NCBI GenBank assembly: GCA_002449585.1 | Contig: DJXD01000014.1 | Location: 1 to 17,137 of the forward strand | Length of the DNA: 17,137 nucleotides | Origin: Ruminococcus sp. UBA7013 | GTDB lineage: Bacteria; Bacillota; Clostridia; Oscillospirales; Ruminococcaceae | Direction: 5' to 3' | Shown: positions 15,058 to 17,137 of the stretch, piece after piece | How positions within the stretch are numbered: position 1 is the stretch's first letter | How the letters are laid out: each line of letters starts with the position of its first letter | Position numbers and translations under genes: made by a program | Notes under the pieces: generated by a model | Told to the model about the DNA's origin: nothing | The model's database searches: none | Seen by the model: the letters and a program-made list of their open reading frames with translations, nothing else

Positions 15058-15910
15058 GCCGTTCCTCCTTTGCAATATAAACAAGAATTTCATCAATGCT
15101 GGCTTTTTCTGCTTCCAATGCATCTGAAAGCTGATCAAGATAGCCTGTTTCCAGCAATGCATCAAACCCATTCCGATAGGCATGAAATCCAATACATTTT
15201 TCACGAAGTGCAGAGGAAATATCTTCTTCTGCGCCTTTTATCACAACATATTTTTCCGAAAGATCATCTTTTGCACCTGTGAACCATACTTTTCCATTGT
15301 GCAAAATCGTGATATAATCTGCAATGCGTTCTACATCAGATGTAATATGCGTAGAAAACAGCACACTTCTATTTTCATCTTCAATATATTCCGCAAGAAT
15401 ATCCAGCAATTCATCACGGGCAACAGGATCAAGCCCGCTTGTGGGTTCATCCAGAATCATTAACTCCGCATTATGAGACAATGCTATTGCAATCATGAGT
15501 TTCATTTTCATGCCTTTTGAAAAATCGCCAACTTTTTTATCATCCGGCAAGTTAAAATTTTTAATTTTCCGGAAAAATTCTTCACTATTCCAATCTTGAT
15601 AAAATGGCTTCATCTGCTGTTCAATCTGTTTGATATTCAAATGATTGGCAAGATAGAGACTATCAAAAACAACGCCAAGCCGTTCTTTAATCACAATCGT
15701 ATCTTTTACGCTGTCAAGCCCAAATACACGGATCGTTCCGCTGTCAATCTTGGCCATATTCAATATTGCACGGATCGTAGTGGTTTTTCCTGATCCGTTT
15801 TCCCCTACAAAACCCATGATATACCCTTTTGGCAATGAAAACGTTATATTTTTCAATGCAAAATCTTTATAAGCTTTACTGACGTTCCTGATTTCAAGAA
15901 CATTTTCCAT
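15041..15910 (-). CDS. ABC transporter ATP-binding protein
   Basis: This is a 289-residue cytoplasmic ATPase that powers the two permeases encoded downstream. It has Walker A GENGSGKTT at residues 36-44, signature FSKGMKMKL at 130-138 (a degenerate LSGGQ, usual in YtrB-like ATPases), Walker B LMILDEPTSGLD at 150-161 and the H-loop His188. The C-terminal extension past about 215 (YVVIKGAEEDISSALREK...) is the accessory domain seen in ABC-2-type ATPases. ATG 15910 has GGAGG about 7 nt upstream, inside the last codons of gntR, and the gene lies 3 bp after gntR. This layout (GntR regulator, ATPase, permeases) is the YtrABC-type arrangement of Firmicutes, where antibiotics or cell-wall stress induce expression. 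Confidence 0.95.
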   Translation of the reverse strand: MENVLEIRNVSKAYKDFALKNITFSLPKGYIMGFVGENGSGKTTTIRAILNMAKIDSGTIRVFGLDSVKDTIVIKERLGVVFDSLYLANHLNIKQIEQQMKPFYQDWNSEEFFRKIKNFNLPDDKKVGDFSKGMKMKLMIAIALSHNAELMILDEPTSGLDPVARDELLDILAEYIEDENRSVLFSTHITSDVERIADYITILHNGKVWFTGAKDDLSEKYVVIKGAEEDISSALREKCIGFHAYRNGFDALLETGYLDQLSDALEAEKASIDEILVYIAKEERHERHS

Positions 15911-15913
15911 GAT

Positions 15914-16285
15914 TCATTCCTCCAAAAATTTTTTTAATGCATCAATGATTTCTTTATCTGAAAGCCCGGCATTTCTTCCATGTGTGACAGCGTTTTCGAG
16001 ACTTTCCTCCATTTCACAGAGCATTCGCTCCCGAAGAAGTTCATTATTCCGTGGTGCGACAAAATAGCCTTTTCCTGCTACAGAAATAATAAAACCTTCT
16101 TCGGCAAGGTCATTATATACCCTTGTTGTGGTAATCACGCTGATTTTCAGATCACGGGCAAGCTGACGAATAGAGGGCAGCTGCTCATTTTCCGCAGTCT
16201 TCCCCTCAAGAATCTGTGATTTGATTTGATTCTCAATCTGCTCATAAATGGGCAGTTCAGATTTATTCTTGATTACTATTTTCAT
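15914..16285 (-). CDS. GntR family transcriptional regulator (YtrA subfamily)
   Basis: This is a 123-residue repressor-type regulator. The winged helix-turn-helix fills residues about 10-75: PIYEQIENQIKSQILEG, QLPSIRQLARDLKISVITTTRVYNDLAEEGFI and the wing AGKGYFV. A short C-terminal dimerisation helix pair follows, as in the YtrA subfamily, and there is no ligand domain of the FadR or HutC type. I chose ATG 16285 with AAGGAG (16292-16297, minus strand) 6 nt upstream. The longer frame to 16354 would begin inside the promoter. It is first in the operon and almost certainly binds the 36-bp dyad over its own promoter, so it should repress the whole ABC/hydrolase operon until an unknown signal appears. 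Confidence 0.92.
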   Translation of the reverse strand: MKIVIKNKSELPIYEQIENQIKSQILEGKTAENEQLPSIRQLARDLKISVITTTRVYNDLAEEGFIISVAGKGYFVAPRNNELLRERMLCEMEESLENAVTHGRNAGLSDKEIIDALKKFLEE

Positions 16286-16297
16286 AAAGAGCTCCTT

Positions 16298-16333
16298 GTT
16301 ATACTGTTCATATCCGGATATATACAGTATAAC
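16298..16333. promoter_or_regulatory. 36-bp palindromic GntR operator
   Basis: GTTATACTGT (16298-16307) and ACAGTATAAC (16324-16333) are exact inverted arms around the perfect inner palindrome ATATCCGGATAT (16310-16321). Only two symmetric pairs mismatch, so 32 of 36 positions are in dyad symmetry, centred at 16315.5. It covers the -10 and transcription start of the gntR promoter and ends one base before the ribosome binding site. This is the expected geometry for autorepression. Confidence 0.78.
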
Positions 16334-16354
16334 ACATAGACTTGCATTTGTCAA
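16326..16354 (-). promoter_or_regulatory. promoter of the gntR/ABC/serine hydrolase operon
   Basis: On the minus strand, TTGACA (16349-16354) and TATACT (16326-16331) lie 17 bp apart. The -10 lies inside the right arm of the palindrome. Confidence 0.85.
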
Positions 16355-16385
16355 TAGATTTTTAAAAATAATTTAAGCAAAAATC

Positions 16386-16411
16386 CCTCCCAATCTATGA
16401 AATTTGGGAGG
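16386..16411. terminator. orphan hairpin terminator
   Basis: CCTCCCAA (16386-16393) pairs with TTGGGAGG (16404-16411) around a 10-nt loop. AATTTTATT follows on the plus strand, and an A5 run on the left gives a T5 tract to leftward transcripts. No intact gene ends here on either strand. It may be left from a lost gene, or insulate the gntR promoter from the right flank. Confidence 0.6.
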
Positions 16412-16448
16412 AATTTTATTAATCATATTAAGGGGCGTATCTGCATAA

Positions 16449-16613
16449 TCAACCGGATGGGACAAATTTACTGCATTGGCATGTAAAGAGCTTGCCATGA
16501 AGTTGTTTGAACTGCTGGGACATGTCAGCATAGAAACAACTCTGAATTACTATGTTCATTCTTCTATGGAACAGAAAACAGCTTGCATGAATCTGCTCCG
16601 ATTGGCGGCGTAA
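16449..16613 (+). pseudogene. tyrosine recombinase (integrase), C-terminal remnant
   Basis: Codons 16449-16613 read to a TAA and include FELLGHVSIETTLNYYVHSSMEQK, the C-terminal catalytic box of tyrosine integrases of Clostridia conjugative elements and phages (LGHxxxxTTLxxYVHSSMExK). The HxxR region and all upstream domains are missing. A TAA at 16446-16448 closes the frame at the 5' side, and there is no start with a ribosome binding site. The catalytic tyrosine remains within NYYVH. It is a decayed fragment of a mobile-element integrase, marking a former integration site beside the gntR operon. Family assignment rests on the motif only, and the parent element cannot be named. Confidence 0.72.
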
Positions 16614-16729
16614 CATCTGATAACCGTCAGAAATCTTGTCAGATATAGCTTGAAATCGTCTGTTTCAGCCGGTTTTGCACAGGCTTTCATGAATGGCTGC
16701 TTTTTGCGGCATTCTAAGACCTTTTTTTC
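16614..16729. other. non-coding remnant, no gene seen
   Basis: Between the integrase remnant and the next promoter I see no open frame with a ribosome binding site. ATCTGA (16615-16620) and TCAGAT (about 16648-16653) could pair weakly. A leftward open frame across 16556-16744 overlaps the integrase piece antisense and has no convincing start signals. It is probably degenerate flanking DNA of the lost element. Confidence 0.4.
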
Positions 16730-16758
16730 TTGACTTTTTGTCATGAGCGTGGTATAAT
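16730..16758 (+). promoter_or_regulatory. strong promoter with no evident gene downstream
   Basis: TTGACT (16730-16735) and TATAAT (16753-16758) are 17 bp apart, preceded by a T-rich run. Eleven of twelve hexamer positions match consensus. Downstream on the plus strand there is no ribosome binding site with a credible open frame. The only short one (ATG 16878, 24 codons) lacks a Shine-Dalgarno. It is antisense to the leftward fragment that follows. Confidence 0.55.
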
Positions 16759-16762
16759 CATA

Positions 16763-16990
16763 TCACAGGGAATCGAAATAGCTGGCCGCATCCCATCCCA
16801 CTTCTTCCGTGCACAAGACAGCACTGCTGCGATCAACAGCTACACCAAGGCCGGGAATCCAGTCAGTCAAAAGCTTATTAATGGATGAACCAGTCGTATA
16901 TGCGAAAATCTTTACTTTCAAATCTGATGGCAAATTGCCACTCACATCATAGCCGAACACATAGCCAATTCCCACACACATATTTGTCAT
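16763..16990 (-). pseudogene. uncharacterised leftward coding fragment
   Basis: A 75-codon leftward frame starts at ATG 16990 and ends at 16763. I do not recognise it. Codon choice and composition look like real protein (for example SINKLLTDWIPGLGVAVD and CTEEVGWDAASYFD). There is no Shine-Dalgarno before ATG 16990 or the second ATG. The same frame is open further upstream but broken by a TAA at 16994-16996, two codons before this start. Upstream residues (SIISGAKIKAGLNGSNMSLS) look compatible with one continuous protein interrupted by a nonsense mutation. I therefore favour a decaying C-terminal gene fragment, though a short real gene is possible. A strong promoter at 16730-16758 points the other way. 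Confidence 0.4.
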
Positions 16991-17094
16991 AATTTAGGAT
17001 AAACTCATATTTGAGCCATTTAAACCAGCTTTTATCTTTGCACCGGAAATAATTGACTCACAACGCATTTTTTCAACAAAAGTTAGCAAGAAAT

Positions 17095-17116
17095 CCCCCA
17101 CCTCTATAGGTGGGGG
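17095..17116. repeat. perfect G/C-rich hairpin, possible IS200/IS605-type end
   Basis: CCCCCACCT (17095-17103) pairs with AGGTGGGGG (17108-17116) with a CTAT loop, flanked by AAAT on the left and a further G-run plus GAGGAATTGC on the right. Such CCCCCACC/GGTGGGGG imperfect palindromes near an A/T-rich edge resemble the subterminal hairpins of IS200/IS605 elements in Firmicutes, where the transposase recognises the hairpin and TnpB guide RNA ends nearby. No transposase is in the window, so the rest of an element would be to the right. It does not look like a standard terminator, because no clear T-run follows on either strand. Confidence 0.4.
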
Positions 17117-17137
17117 GGAGGAATTGCGTCCCACCCT

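Noticed and set aside
15058..15204. Longer N-terminus for the first permease
   Set aside because: The extension overlaps the ATPase gene by about 150 bp and has no ribosome binding site. ATG 15057 has a perfect AAAGGAGG at correct spacing.
16556..16744. 62-codon leftward open frame over the integrase remnant
   Set aside because: It is antisense to recognisable integrase codons and has no convincing start signals or family resemblance.
1..17137. CRISPR array, tRNA or rRNA genes
   Set aside because: I saw no regularly spaced direct repeats, no cloverleaf with a GGTTCGAATCC-type arm and no rRNA-like stretch on either strand. A tRNAscan and CRISPR finder run would settle it.

Overview
The window looks like a chromosomal segment of a low-to-mid GC Gram-positive anaerobe. 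I infer Bacillota, class Clostridia, probably a Ruminococcus-like gut member of the Oscillospiraceae. The reasons are AT-rich codon use, strong AGGAGG-type ribosome binding sites, near-consensus TTGACA-N17-TATAAT promoters, and gene types common in that group: a BioY/DUF1284 pair, an ACT-domain protein beside homoserine dehydrogenase, a YtrA-like GntR/ABC cassette and BspA-like repeats. The genus is an inference from protein style, not a database result.

Left part (1-8013), all rightward. A nucleotide-excision-repair run comes first: the C-terminal 560 residues of UvrB (5' end outside the window), a NimA-like flavin-binding protein, an 87-residue protein with two CxxC pairs, and full-length UvrA. 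A new promoter follows at about 5300. It precedes a 47-codon cysteine-rich peptide gene and a cardiolipin-synthase-type phospholipase D enzyme. An Mrp/NBP35-type iron-sulfur carrier ATPase then has its own promoter.

Middle part (8015-11564). bioY and a DUF1284 gene run leftward, overlap by 14 bp and converge on mrp at a shared hairpin terminator. The 205-bp divergent intergenic region between bioY and the next rightward operon holds two consensus promoters and a BirA-like operator that overlaps the bioY -35 element, which points to biotin repression. The rightward operon encodes an ACT-domain protein, homoserine dehydrogenase and a BspA-like leucine-rich-repeat protein.

Right part (11607-16354), all leftward. 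One tightly packed five-gene operon encodes a YtrA-type GntR repressor, an ABC ATPase, two ABC-2 permeases and a secreted or membrane-anchored beta-lactamase-fold serine hydrolase. A 36-bp dyad over the -10 and start region of its promoter is the likely autoregulatory operator. The operon ends at a terminator it shares with the LRR gene.

The last 780 bp (16355-17137) look like decayed accessory DNA: an orphan terminator, the C-terminal end of a tyrosine recombinase, a strong promoter with no evident gene behind it, a leftward gene fragment with an in-frame stop just upstream, and a perfect G/C-rich hairpin like those at the ends of IS200/IS605 elements. The most unusual items are the unannotated Cys-rich peptide, the GntR/ABC/serine-hydrolase operon and the scar region at the right end. 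I see no large, clearly novel system.
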